Shown here one piece after another: positions 24,401 to 34,794 of a stretch of 64,000 nt of DNA. Each line of letters starts with the position of its first letter. Position 1 is the first letter of the stretch. This DNA is from Branchiostoma lanceolatum (lineage: Eukaryota; Chordata; Leptocardii; Amphioxiformes; Branchiostomatidae). Made by a program: the position numbers and the translations under genes. The stretch is from contig NC_089722.1 in the NCBI RefSeq assembly GCF_035083965.1, positions 21,817,142 through 21,881,141 of the forward strand, given 5' to 3'. The notes beneath the pieces were generated by a model. It made no database searches. It was not told the origin of the DNA and saw only the letters and a list, made by a program, of their open reading frames with translations.

Positions 24401-27400
24401 AAGCAGAGGATTCGGTCGACAGGGCTAGGAGTGGCCGCAATTTTTAACGAGGGGGAGAAACAACTCCTGCCCTCTCCGAACCGAAACTTCTGCTTGGAGA
24501 AAAGATTTAAGCACAAAACACGCATTGGGGGCGCAAACCATTAGCTAAGTACTACACATCGTGCGGTGATAATGTGATTTTTTTGCGGTCTTTTTACGTC
24601 CACAAAGGAGGTTATGTTATGACTGGAGTTGATTTGTTTGCCTACAAGATTTTGACTAGAAGTGATTAGATGGTTATGGTTTATTTTGAATGGGTCTATT
24701 GTACTAGCAGCAAAGCAACAATTAAACAATAGTGGCCCATTCTCATTAGAAACTTAAGTACAATTTGAATGTTCATTTGAACAGCCTAGCATTTACTAGC
24801 ATGGAAGCTTATATATATTTCAACGATTATGCTCAGTGCAAGGCCAAAAGATCACTTCTGGGCACTGAACTGAGTTGGTGGGAGATCGTGATGGGTTAAA
24901 TATGCTAAGAGATGGCAGTGAAGGCTGAAGTTCAGCTGTTATGCTTAGGTCACATTTGCACCGGTGCCCGCAGGGGGTGAAGCCCCGGCCGGGCCCCGAA
25001 GCCACAGATTTGTCCCAATGGACTGCCGGATACCATGGGGGTACATCTCGGGGATCGCACGATTAGCTCACGGCTCCAATTTGTTACCGGGTCCCGCGTT
25101 GATTTTAACTCCGTGTTAGAAACTATCAGGGCCCCGGCCGCGCCCCAAAATAGTCTGGTAGCCACAGGGTGCCCCGTAGGGCCACGTAGGGATAACGACC
25201 GATAGTGCAAAAAAGCCCGTGAACTGCGGCAGGGCCCTTTTTGCACAATCATGGCCTGAGCATTACAGTAGCTATGATCTTACATGTTCTTGTTCTGATT
25301 TGGAACAGAGGAAACTGCACAAGTTGTGCCGCCGCTGGACTGCGGTGACTTGAAGAGGGTGGTGCAGCTGTACATAGACTCATTCACCAGCCAGCTACCG
25401 GAGGTGGGCAAAACCGTGGAGGACAGCCTGCTGGAAATGCTACCTGAGGAAGGTCAGTGTCATTATTACCTGGACTGTACGTAATGTCGTGACATGCTTA
25501 GAACTATTTTAATAATAGTATTGGTTGTAACCTCCTTTAACATTAATCCACCGGTTACATAAATCCGCAACTTTGAAAAACAGTGCTTTGAGAGATCTCT
25601 AGTGCAACACCCCCAGGTGTGCACAGTTTAGATAATGAATGAATGAAGACCTTTATTGTACATTCGTGCCCCGAGGGGCAAGATACAGGTCGTCTTACAT
25701 AAACCTAACTAACATATAAGTGACATAGTACAGTGAAATATATACAGTACGTAGTTACAATATACAGGAGTTGCGCTCATGTCATCCATAAGATTTACTT
25801 GCTGTGGCCTAACTCGGCTTTGCATGTCCATGTATCTTTTCTCACAGAATGGTGCACCGGCTTGGAAATCGGTTCCACCTGCTACTTCCTCACGGGCGCT
25901 CAACTGCCGTTCAATCTTGGGTCAGCGAATTGCCAGTCTCACGGCGGCGAAATGGTCATGCTGAAGGATCCCCAGAACTACGATGCCATCCGGGTAAGTA
26001 GTAGTCTTCAGCCTTCAGATGTATGGAACTAGTAACCATACCAGACTATTGATGTGGAGTGATAGGTCGTATTTCATTATGTTGCGCTTTTTAGATTGTA
26101 TTTATTGCTTTGTTTGTGACATGTAGTCTGTGCAATACATAGCTAATTGTCGCCTGTGTTGTTCCACGACTGTGACATTCTATACAGAAAGCGCCTTTTC
26201 TGAGAGTTGGATTTTGGTTTCGGAAGTCTGCTTGTGTTTGTTCTGTTTGATCCTGTTTGGAAGTCGTGAATCTCAGGCTGGAATGTGGTTTTGTTGTACA
26301 GTTTTCCCGTTGTTATTTTTAGTGTAAAGAAAGCAATATTCTGTGTTCTCCAGGCGTTCCTGTTGACCTTGTCAGTGGGTGACATCTGGATCGGGGCGAC
26401 TGACAATGACGGGGACATGACCTTCACCTGGATCGACGGTACAACCATGGTCAACGGGGATTTTGCATCTGGTGAGGATTGAGTTTTTTTCTTTTTATCT
26501 TCCTCATCAACAGTGCGTCGTGTTCAGAGAAAAAATGACTGACTAGTGTCTAAAAAATTTCTATTTATGCTTTTGTATTTATGCCTTTGTATTTATCTTT
26601 GTACCATGTTGTGGCGTCAAAACAAGTTCTGTAAACTTGAATGTGTCTTATACTTATGTCATGATCTCAAGCAAAACAACGAAGTAGCGCTAAGAATCGC
26701 TTTACTTTACTTCTATTCAAGCCGATGATTTCTCTACTTTTAAGCCATCTTTGTTGGTAATAAAGCTACTTTGTAAGGAGCAGAAACCCCTTCGTTTAAT
26801 TCAGAACGCGTGACCAGTATTGACCGGTGAAATGCTCAAGTGAGTAGAGTGCTCTGTAGGTGGTGAGTTTGATCCCCGACCGAGTCATACCAAAGACTTT
26901 AAGAATGATACATATTACTTTCCCTGCTTAGCACTCATCATTTGGGAAAGAAAGAGTATAGACTAGTTGAACACACACCACTACCAGTGGACAAGCCCCC
27001 CTCTGTAGTGATTGCACAAAGTTGTGTGGCCCAAGGGCTACTAGTGAAACGGAGATGGGCAACGCCCTATGACTATCTGGAACGGGAAAGACTTTGAATA
27101 TTGTAAACAAAATGGGAACAGTGGTTCAAATAATAGCTGAAGAGTGCACATATATACATACTAAGGTGGAAAACTTAAACGTTAGATTATTCCATATTAG
27201 GAATTTGTATCTATATAGCCTGTATAACTATATAATGTCCTTGGTATAACCGCCCATCGGCGTAACACACCAGTTACGCAGGCGCGCGGCGAAGCACTGC
27301 CCGCTGGTTCTATTACGCTGAATGACCTGCCATACCTAACCTGTGCACATCTGGTGGTGCTTTTTGCTAAATTACTTCTCTTTCGACAGGTGAACCCAAC

Positions 27401-27517
27401 AATACTAACCAGAAGTGCGCTCAGATGTGGAGGTACATGAACCTGAAGTGGGATGATGACTACTGCTCGAACCGGAAGAACATCCTGTGTATGAAAGACC
27501 GGCCGCAAGACGTTTGA
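18455..27517 (+). CDS. Secreted C-type lectin-like protein (EPN type)
   Basis: Nine exons with matching phases: 18455-18571, 19329-19530, 22187-22360, 22968-23038, 24141-24306, 25309-25452, 25848-25993, 26354-26471 and 27390-27517 (TGA), giving 421 aa. Residues 1-22 form a signal peptide (MKRVCTWVFLVAAVFISSVLA). Residues about 23-290 are charged, probably largely helical, and match no family I recognise. The C-type lectin domain starts at EWCTG (292) and includes WIGA (352-355), EPN (381-383) and WDDDYC (400-405). In this family EPN plus a W-N/D-D motif forms the Ca2+ and sugar site and usually goes with mannose-type binding. The protein is probably secreted and may act in innate recognition; that role is inferred. 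The N-terminal region could be an oligomerising stalk. Exon 4 (71 bp, Arg-rich) is the least certain. Confidence 0.85.
18718..19285. repeat. Tandem ~120-bp repeat, four units, in lectin intron 1
   Basis: Four diverged units share TTCGAATTTCTGCTTAAA, GGCATTCCAAAAACG, TTCTAAAAGGGTCC and TATCTTTGATGAC. The third unit is interrupted at 19048-19140 by a foldback MITE, so that insertion came after the array formed. Confidence 0.8.
19048..19140. mobile_element. Foldback MITE, TTCTCCAAGCAGAGG family
   Basis: Inverted ends TTCTCCAAGCAGAGG / CTTTGCTTGGAGAA enclose matching inner arms (TCGATCGAGAGGGGTAG and complement). Inserted inside the third 120-bp tandem unit of lectin intron 1. Confidence 0.8.
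20911..21252. mobile_element. Harbinger-like MITE, GGYCRTGTTGAT ends, TTA flanks
   Basis: The left end GGTCATGTTGATTTGATTAT and the right end ATATAATCAATCAACACGGCC are inverted repeats. TTA flanks both sides (20908-20910 and 21253-21255). Related copies lie at 52818-53223 and 58012-58150. It is in lectin intron 2. Confidence 0.7.
23554..24045. mobile_element. TIR element, GCCTGGGTACC ends
   Basis: The ends GCCTGGGTACCATACTCCGT and ACGGAGGGTGGTACCCAGGC are inverted and flanked by TA. The interior contains CCCGGCCGGGC-type blocks in both orientations, giving a second nested inverted repeat. A short relative is at 54869-54968. It lies in lectin intron 4, about 95 bases before exon 5. Confidence 0.7.
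24394..24501. mobile_element. Foldback MITE, degenerate CTCCAAGCAGAGG copy
   Basis: Ends TTCTCAAAGCAGAGGATTCGG and the complement-like CCGAAACTTCTGCTTGGAGAA. The arms match imperfectly, so this is an older copy. It lies in lectin intron 5. Confidence 0.7.
24950..25265. repeat. Dispersed repeat (CCCGG-rich family), copy C
   Basis: The fullest of three relatives (see 5875-6160 and 7098-7250), with GGTCACATTTGCACCGG, TTACCGGGTCCCG, GTTGATTTTAACTCCG and GGGCCACGTAGGGA. It lies in lectin intron 5, close to exon 6. Confidence 0.6.
25526..25632. mobile_element. Truncated TTAACAT-ATTCCRCC family MITE, copy 2
   Basis: The left end TAACCTCCTTTAACATTAAT and TTACATAAATCCGC match the copies at 15069 and 30158. 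The right part is cut off by the LINE-tail-like sequence beginning at 25633. Confidence 0.5.
25633..25700 (-). mobile_element. Possible non-LTR retrotransposon 3' tail (inverse)
   Basis: Starts AATGAATGAAGACCTTTATTG, the complement of the tail at about 9185-9225. It continues with a CCCCGAGGGGCAAGAT block. No coding remnant. Confidence 0.4.
25778..25809. mobile_element. Relic right end of the Harbinger-like family
   Basis: GTCATCCATAAGATTTACTT followed by GCTGTGGCC then TAA resembles the right terminus of the 12397-13930 element. No left end was found. It lies just upstream of lectin exon 7. Confidence 0.45.
26822..27110 (+). mobile_element. tRNA-derived SINE, copy in lectin intron 8
   Basis: The degenerate B-box (GAGTTTGATCCCC near 26865) is followed by a body (GAGTCATACCAAAGACTTTA, CACTACCAGTGGACAAGCCC, GAGATGGGCAACGCCCTAT) that recurs at 32240-32545. 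Confidence 0.65.
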
Positions 27518-27889
27518 TTCACAAGACAACACTCCTTAACAGACAGATGGAGGGAGGTGGTATTTGTCAATGTGTTTTTACCTGAACCAAGGAGGCTATG
27601 TTGTCGTGCCGATTGTGTGTGTGTGAGTTTGTTACTGTTTCGTTATTTGTTTGTTTCGCATAGCCATCTTTAGGTGTAAAACACCAGATTTGTACAGTAG
27701 GTTCTAGCTGTGTAACACTGGACTTTAAGGTTTGCATGAGCACACTGGTGTGGGCCACTACTTGTTTCAATACGTGTGATGGGTTAACGTGCTCGAGGTT
27801 TGTCTCTCCCAGCGAGACCCCAGCTTTACGTCCCATTCTAGATTATCCGACAGGACGCCCCTTAAACATCCAGGTACAGAGTGGAGAGA

Positions 27890-27992
27890 GAAAATAGGTG
27901 TAAAGTGCCTTTCTGAATGTCACAACACTGGGGCCTGCTAGGGATTCGAACCCAGAACCTTTAGATTCTAAACCACAAGACCATCTTACTTA
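27890..27992 (-). mobile_element. tRNA-derived SINE fragment
   Basis: Read on the minus strand it contains GGGTTCGAATCCC, a near-ideal pol III B-box, and an AAAGGCACTTTACACC-like body. It is related to 30820-30955. Confidence 0.55.
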
Positions 27993-28080
27993 TAGGTAAC
28001 GTAGGTGGAGATGACCATTATTAGGTATAGATCATGAAAATTGGGACTGCATCTGCATCATTGATAAGGATAAGTATTGT

Positions 28081-28086
28081 AATAAA
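28081..28086 (+). terminator. Candidate poly(A) signal of the lectin gene
   Basis: AATAAA lies 564 bases after the lectin stop codon in gene-free sequence. It is the nearest clear hexamer downstream, but cleavage there is inferred. Confidence 0.45.
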
Positions 28087-29154
28087 ATGTCTCCTCTGCG
28101 ATGAAATGACTCTATGTGAAAGTCAGTGCACCTAGCGAACCTAGCAGCAACACATGTACTTGTGTTTGTTCAAAACTAACATTATTTTGATGTGATTTTG
28201 AAGATTCCTAACTAATAATTGTGTGTTTTGCAATCGAAATAATACATGTGTGCTAATACATATATTATGTGGATCATCTAAGCTTATCGTGACCAGTGGC
28301 AAATACAAATATTCATTTATACACCAGGCCTTTTGTGTTCTGTACATAACGATAATCTTAACATCTTTAACTTCACCTCATTAAAAAAAGTATGAGCTGA
28401 AAACAAAAGTGTTGCATCAGTATTTTCAGTGTACATTTTGGACTCCAAGGTACCAGTGTACAGGCATAATACTGGAGCTGTACATGTAAGGCACCGGTAG
28501 GCAGCTAAGGGTTAAACACACCAGAAGAACATCATCATTATCATCATCTGTCCACCCTGGGGGTTGCAGTGAGTCCGCTCACAACTTATCTCCACAGTAC
28601 TTGATCATCCATAGCTGCTCCCGGGTGCTCTATATCAAACCCAGTGTCTGTCATCATCTATTGGCCTGTATCAGCCGAGACCAAGCTAGTACATATTCCC
28701 CTCCACATAGTCATGTCAAGCGTTATTTTTTCTAGGTTCGCATATTCAATTTCAGTGTCTCTAACTTAAAATGTCAGTAAAAGTCAAACTTATGCAATGC
28801 ACTCGGCCTCTAGGTTTTCATAGGAGGACGGATTAAACTATTTCCTGCTTGGCTCGACAGCAATGCCCAGCATTTTACTCAAGGGTGAGTGAGATTTTGA
28901 GACAACCGGTTGCAATAAAAATTTTCTTCAAAGACATAGGATCTAGGAAAGGAATTCAAACAAATAGAATATATATACAATTTCAAGGCAGCATGCTTTT
29001 CAAAACAGCATGTGAAATGTTACTGTGCAGCGAGTAACAATTTCCATATTCAAAGTGACTTGTGACAGATGCGACCTTTCAACAATTGAGCAATATTTAA
29101 CTTCGGATAATCCATTACAATTGTACAGTAACAGGATCTCTTGTCACAGGAACA

Positions 29155-32100
29155 TCAATAGTCTTTAACAAGACTCTTCATGATACTGACTGAGGATCCT
29201 CGGTAGCTTGACCCAAAGTGATTCCTGAAAAATGCAAAAATACAGGTATATGATAAGGGCTTGAAATACATTTTTCGGAATAGGTGCACTGATGAAACTA
29301 TTTTACCTAGAGATTCAAGTGCACAATATGAAATAAAGTACATGTAGAATGTCAGCAAAACAAAATGACATAGATGCCTCTCTTTAGAGCTTAGAATCTG
29401 AAATTCTATAACTTTCATAAAGTTCATACATGTCATACAAGAAAGATTTTGGAATTTTTTCTGAGACTTGTGGAATTACAATATAACTTTAACTTCCTAT
29501 AGCTAGCTAACCCTATGCAAATAACTTAATGTGCACTAGTGCACAGCTCCAATTTTGGGTGCACAAAAGTGCATAATCTATGCATCCAGTATTTTGAGCC
29601 CTGCATTTGGACTCTGTATTTTAATTAAGCCCTACAATTGATGCTTCCCACTCACCAGTGATTTAAGTAGTGGAAGAGTTTGTACAGTTCGTGCCTGGCC
29701 TCCCAGCCAGAAGCTTTAGGAAGGAGTTTGTGGTACGCTGAAAAAAACCTTCCTCCGAATCCTCCGAACATGGAGGCTATAGCCATCTCATACTCATGGT
29801 GTCCATAGAAGGACGCTGGATCAAATATGACTACATAAAAAAGGAAACAATTATATGCATCAGATATTAGGATCATATGGAATGATATTGATATGTAAAT
29901 GGTCATGTGCCCTCTTCTATGACCACATAGCCTTAGGAAGAACTTATAGATGACAGAGGAATCTCTGCAATGATTTGGGGAAAGAAGCTAGATCTTTTTG
30001 TGGCCTTTACTTAAAAGAAAAGGTGTACTAGTCAAAACAAGTGCATGAAATTATCTCTCATTAATAAATGGATAGTGATGGACCTACTCCCTGTCATACT
30101 AATATATACTCTCTTATATTTATAATTATATAATAGTACTGTCTAATTGATTAAAGTAGCATCTTTTAACATGATTCCACCAGGGTACATAATTCTGCCA
30201 TGCTGAAAAGATACGCCCAACAGATCTCCAACCCAATGTCCCCCAGTATAATGCACTCCTGTATATCCAAACTGTGCATACCTGGGGGGTGCTGTACTAG
30301 AGATCTCTCAAACCCACTGTTTTTTGAAGTGGCGGATTTATGTAACCCGGCAGATTAATGTTAATGGAGGTATGGAATTTTGTAATGAATCGGACAAAGT
30401 GGAGAGAATTGAAGAAAGACTGATTGCAGCTGCAGGATATTCAGACCACTGCAGCAGCAGAACACAGTGGACTACTACTACTACTACTACCTCTGTCAAG
30501 AAGATCAGTGAGACAATGATTTTGACCTTGGAAAAGATGCTAACCTGGTCCTTTGTCGTTCTCGGCACCGTTCCCTCCCCACAGGTCGCCGTGCAGTAGC
30601 GATGGGGTCACTTCCAGACCCTCGAAAAACTTGGGCAGTTTCCGCTCCAGCTGGGGCCAAAGGTCACGGGTCTCTCTATCATGGTACTAAACAAAAAAAT
30701 TGTACAGTTCCTGGTGGCAAATATGCTAGATGTTGGCACATCAGGAACCAAATCCGTAGTGTGTTTTTTGCACACTTTTAGTCAGATAAGCCGAAGAGGC
30801 TTGATGGGCATTACTAGTACTCCACTGCCAGGGAAAGTAGTGTTAAGTGCCTTTTTCCAAGGGCACAACATCGGAGGATGGTGAGCATAGAACTCAGGAC
30901 CTATATTGGTTCTGAGACCAACGCTCTAACCATTGCGCCACACCGACACCATGTATCATGGTACTGGTGTGACAGGAGGCAGTAGTTCAAAGTTCATAAT
31001 TTAGGCAATCAATCAAGTAATCGATGAAAAAGACACAACACTGAGGACATTGATTAAGAGAAATGAGAAAAGGCTCACATCTTTTTCAACCAGGTCCAAC
31101 TGGAGTTTCAGTTTCCTTGTTGCATAGAAAGACTGAAAAGAAAAACAACATTTTTCAATGTTTGGATATTAAGTTCTACAACTCTAACATATATGACAAG
31201 ACAAACAGACATACAATGTAGAATATACTATGATGCCAATATTCATTTTGCTGTTTTGTATCCATATGTATTTCTCATGTACTTACTTAATTAGATCTAT
31301 TTGTATTACTTGAACTTGAACATTGAACAAGTAACCGTAGGAGAAATTATAAGGTTAAACAGTTACTACGTACCACCCAGTCGTCTGACCATGAGTTATC
31401 CTGGGGGATGGCGCCGCAGCACGTTGTCGTGTGGAAGCCGAACTGGGACACGTACGTTGGCACTGCGTCCCCGCCTTGTCCAACCCTGGAGGAACCAGCT
31501 GCCGCCTTTTTAGCCACCTCTTCATTGTGGAGATGCAGCCTGCAATACAAGGTCAGAAGGTAATGAGTAACATCTACGAACATAATTCCACCAGGGTACG
31601 TAATTCCGCCACCCTGAAAGGATTTGTCCAAACAGATCTCCGACCTATCGTCCCCCAGTATAATACACTCCTGTATATCTAATTAAATAACTGTTAACAC
31701 ACTAGAGAATTATTTCAAACCCACTATTTTTTAAAGTGGCAGATTTATCTAACCCGGACTGGATTACTGTAAATGGAGGTTAATTATCTGATGTTTTGCA
31801 GGACTTACTAACATGTGTACTAGTAGTACTTCATTGACAACTGAGGTTTCTGAATATTTGGAAGAATATGACTGAAAAGAACAAAATGATGAATTATAAG
31901 ACACTAATGAAAAACTGATAATGATGGAGGATTAACTGAAGGACAAGATAAAAGATGAACCCTTTCCCAAATTCACAATGTTTCAAGAAATGATATATCT
32001 TGCACAGAAAGTGATATATATGACTCACAGTTATAATACAATGATTTTACCTTGCCATTTGTTCTCCTAACTGGTCAGCATACGACCTAAGGCCCCCCAG

Positions 32101-33473
32101 GTCCACATGTTCCATAATCAGCATGGCTCCTCTGCCTCTTGGGTCATCTAAAACCTGTAGAACAAGGTTTATTGATGAAAGTTTCTTAGAGTCCAGTTAG
32201 CTTATAATTATAATTAAGTCCAATACAATTCTGAAACAGGGGGTGGTGTAGTGTTCTGCGCTTCTGTTACTAGCCACATCTGGTTCAAATTACTTGGACC
32301 AGAAGGACCGGGGTTCAAGTCCCGGGTAGGACACCTCTGGACAAGAGGCACATTGAGTCATACCAAAGACTTTATAAAAATGGTACATACTTCTGAAACA
32401 GTATGGAAGTTAAACACACTCCACTGCCAGTGGACTAGCCCCCTGCTGCAGTGATCGCACCACAGTGTGGCCCAGGGCTATGAAACTGAGATGGGCACCG
32501 CCCTATACACCTTATGGTGTGGGAGGATTTTAACTTTAACTAACAATTCTGAAAGAATATTGTGATATAGTGACTGTCCTCTTAGTCTTCAAAGAGCAAA
32601 AAGAAGAATGCATGCTTACCAGGATAAAATTGAGAGATGAGATGGAGAGAGGGAACAAAAGAAAGTAAAACACCTCTAACCTTGATAGGTTTAGGTACAG
32701 TTACAGTACCAGTAGCTGCTATGGCCTCCAAGCTGGCATGTTCTCCTTCAAACATCACTCTAGCCTGGAAAACAAAAAAGTCATAAGCACAGGCTTAAAA
32801 TCTAAATCATATGAACAATAGAGTCAGTAACAGGCCATGAGGACTTTTTAATCACTCGGCAACTGCCCATCTTGTAATTCATTGCTTCAAGTTCCAGATG
32901 CCAAATCCAAATATCATTGAACAAATAATGATGAGGTAACTCATCAAAATAACAGTTACAATGATAACTTATAAGATTAATCAAGCAATATGTACCAGCA
33001 TCAAGGTCAACTGTAATTAAATAGGGTTACTGATTACTCCTTGACATCATGAGGGCTGAATTCAAACAACAGCTCCTGATCTGCACAACCCATAGCCTCA
33101 GGTAGCCATTATAACCATTGGGACCTCCCTGGTATGTCTACTGCACTGGGAGTGATGCTTGCCCAAACAGATTAGCGTCCATGAGGGGTACCGGTGGTTT
33201 TACAGGCTTGGCTTAATTCGTTCGCTCCTGACTCGATAACGATCTATGTCCCAGCTAAAAAGACTTAAGCACACTGAGCATGATAGAACGTCCCTAAGCC
33301 GGCCCGTAGAGACTGGTGACCAGGTAATACCTTACCTCCTTATCACCATTCATCTTGACAAAGAACTTCCCGTGATCGGTCTCGTAACCCTCGCCATGGT
33401 TGATACAGCCGCCGCCGCCACCGATGGGTCGGAGTTTTGTTGTGTTTAGCTCTCTCTTCAGGAGATCCTCCAT
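29155..33473 (-). CDS. FN3K: Fructosamine-3-kinase / ketosamine-3-kinase
   Basis: Eight minus-strand exons: 33336-33473, 32681-32764, 32051-32154, 31377-31539, 31079-31132, 30545-30686, 29656-29830 and 29155-29224 (TGA). All phases close to give 309 aa, the same length as the human protein. The start has strong context (CAGCACCATGG). Landmarks: Gly-rich loop with Cys23 ([12 protein letters not shown]), ATP lysine K40 (FFVKMN), MEH hinge, FGFHT-TCCG motif, catalytic HGDLWGGN (Asp215, Asn220), and metal-binding Asp232 in [12 protein letters not shown]. The enzyme is cytosolic and phosphorylates the C3 hydroxyl of sugar adducts on lysines, making them unstable and so repairing glycated proteins. 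It is divergent to bleomycin hydrolase. I cannot tell FN3K from FN3KRP substrate preference; a single pro-orthologue is likely. Confidence 0.95.
29256..29602. mobile_element. MITE, CAGGGCTTGAAAT ends, copy 1
   Basis: The left end AGGGCTTGAAAT and the right end TATTTTGAGCCCT are inverted. The interior shares GTGCACAA-ATGAAATAAAGTA and TTTTGG-TGCACAAAAGTGCAT with 37393-37700. Ends of CAGGG type are common in hAT elements. It lies in the last FN3K intron. Confidence 0.6.
30158..30371. mobile_element. MITE, TTAACAT-ATTCCRCC family, copy 3
   Basis: Inverted ends: TTAACATGATTCCACCAGGG at left and AACCCGGCAGATTAATGTTA at right. The interior has AACAGATCTCC-AACCCAATGTCCCCCAGTATA. Nearly full length; in FN3K intron 6. 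Confidence 0.7.
30820..30955 (-). mobile_element. tRNA-derived SINE fragment in FN3K intron 5
   Basis: Read on the minus strand it begins with GTGGCGCAATGGTTAGAGC, a clear pol III A-box, followed by GTTGTGCCC-TTGGAAAAAGGCACTTA. It is the same family as 27890-27992 and lies in sense with the host gene. Confidence 0.6.
31570..31784. mobile_element. MITE, TTAACAT-ATTCCRCC family, copy 4
   Basis: Left end CATAATTCCACCAGGGTACG, shared interior block ATCTCCGACC-ATCGTCCCCCAGTATAATACACTCCTGTATAT, and right end TAACCCGG-TGTAAATGGAGGTTA. In FN3K intron 3, just upstream of exon 4. Confidence 0.65.
32240..32545 (+). mobile_element. tRNA-derived SINE in FN3K intron 2
   Basis: An A-box-like GTGGTGTAGTGTTCTG is followed by a strong B-box, GGGTTCAAGTCCC (near 32311). 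The body after it is the same as at 26822-27110. It is inserted antisense to FN3K. Confidence 0.7.
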
Positions 33474-34794
33474 GGTGCTGGTATGGATGTCTCTCCTGTC
33501 TGTAGAGGAGAGAATTCTTCAGAAACTTTGCCAGGAAGTCACCGTCTAAAGTACAACTGTAGAACTCGAAAGGAGGGAAAACATAACGGAGGAAGCTTTG
33601 ACAAGACAATGATATCTTACTGTTCTAATTTTAGTGTCAGACCTGTCTAACGTTACCTTGTACATCAAATCCTTTGTCATGCTACGCATGTAAATCTCCC
33701 CAGTTTAACATAATAACATAGTCGATGTTATTGAATTTGTTTTCAAAATGATGCGCCTCCAACTCTAATCCCAGGTCTACATGCACATGTCTGTATACTG
33801 TATCAAAGGTACGGAGATCTTTCGTCGATGATGCATATTAAAGAATAGCCATCAATCATTTGTTATCTTATGATTCCATTAATCAATCAAACTGCTTTCA
33901 CAATTCAGTGTTTTCCAAAATACAGACCACAAAGGACTTGTTAAAGGGACAATAAATAGGAGGTGATTGTAATCTCTAGCTAGTACACTTATCTGTATGA
34001 CACTTGCTTATAGTGAGACTTCTTTAATGATAATATAACTTTCACTTTTCACTGAGATTGATTATGATCATGAATGCATTGTTAATAGGCCAGAGTGATC
34101 GTGAGAAAACATTGTCCAAAATTTGCATAAAGATTCTATAGACGACAAACAAGAGCAAAACCATGCTGTTATACAACATAAGATGATGAAATGTTGACAT
34201 TCAAAACGATCACTGAAGAATTATTATGCAGCAAACCTGCCCCGCCCCCTGTCTCTTCAAGCAAGAATAACATTTCTGATTTCATTTCGTGTCATCATTT
34301 ACATGATGAAGCCAATACAAAGAAAAAGAACACTTAAAAGAAGAAAAAAAACGTGTACCTTGCGATCTCTTCTTTAGACAGCGACCCAGTAACTTTAACC
34401 TATAGTACCTACAAACCAGTGTCAAACTCATCAACCACCTATCAACTCGTCAGCTGGACCAGGACCTGAACTTTGACATGACACCGGCGAGATAGTAGCA
34501 TCTAAACAACAATGACTGATGAATCAATAATATATCTTCCCAGATGCAAAACATATTCGTCATATTCATCCCTTTACACAAACGAAAAAACATATTATTG
34601 TTTTTATTAAAAATGTGTATATTAATTGCTGCCGTCATTTGATTCTTTATATCACACAAATTACTGCATCTGGATGCGTTTCTTTGCCGTGCTAATCACT
34701 CGATCGGCTTCACTTCCGGGTAGCACAAAGAACTGTCTACGCGTCTTGACTGTCGAATCTTTCTAAATTTTTACAGTTTTACTAGCCAAGCAGA
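33474..34794. other. Divergent FN3K-BLMH intergenic region
   Basis: About 1.3 kb separates the two start codons. No exon is recognised. The sequence is mostly AT-rich with no TATA box that I would call for either gene. It should hold both promoters, possibly shared. Confidence 0.5.

Larger units (their letters stand above)
27518..29154. other. Intergenic between convergent lectin and FN3K genes
   Basis: No exon is seen. The region carries the lectin 3' UTR, a poly(A) signal at 28081 and a minus-strand SINE at 27890-27992. A repeat-like stretch at about 28530-28730 (CATCATCATTATC, GGTTGCAGTGAGTCCGC) could not be classified. Confidence 0.5.

Noticed and set aside
34440-34659. Minus-strand 69-aa frame upstream of BLMH
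   Set aside because: AT-rich chance frame with no recognisable motif or splice context.
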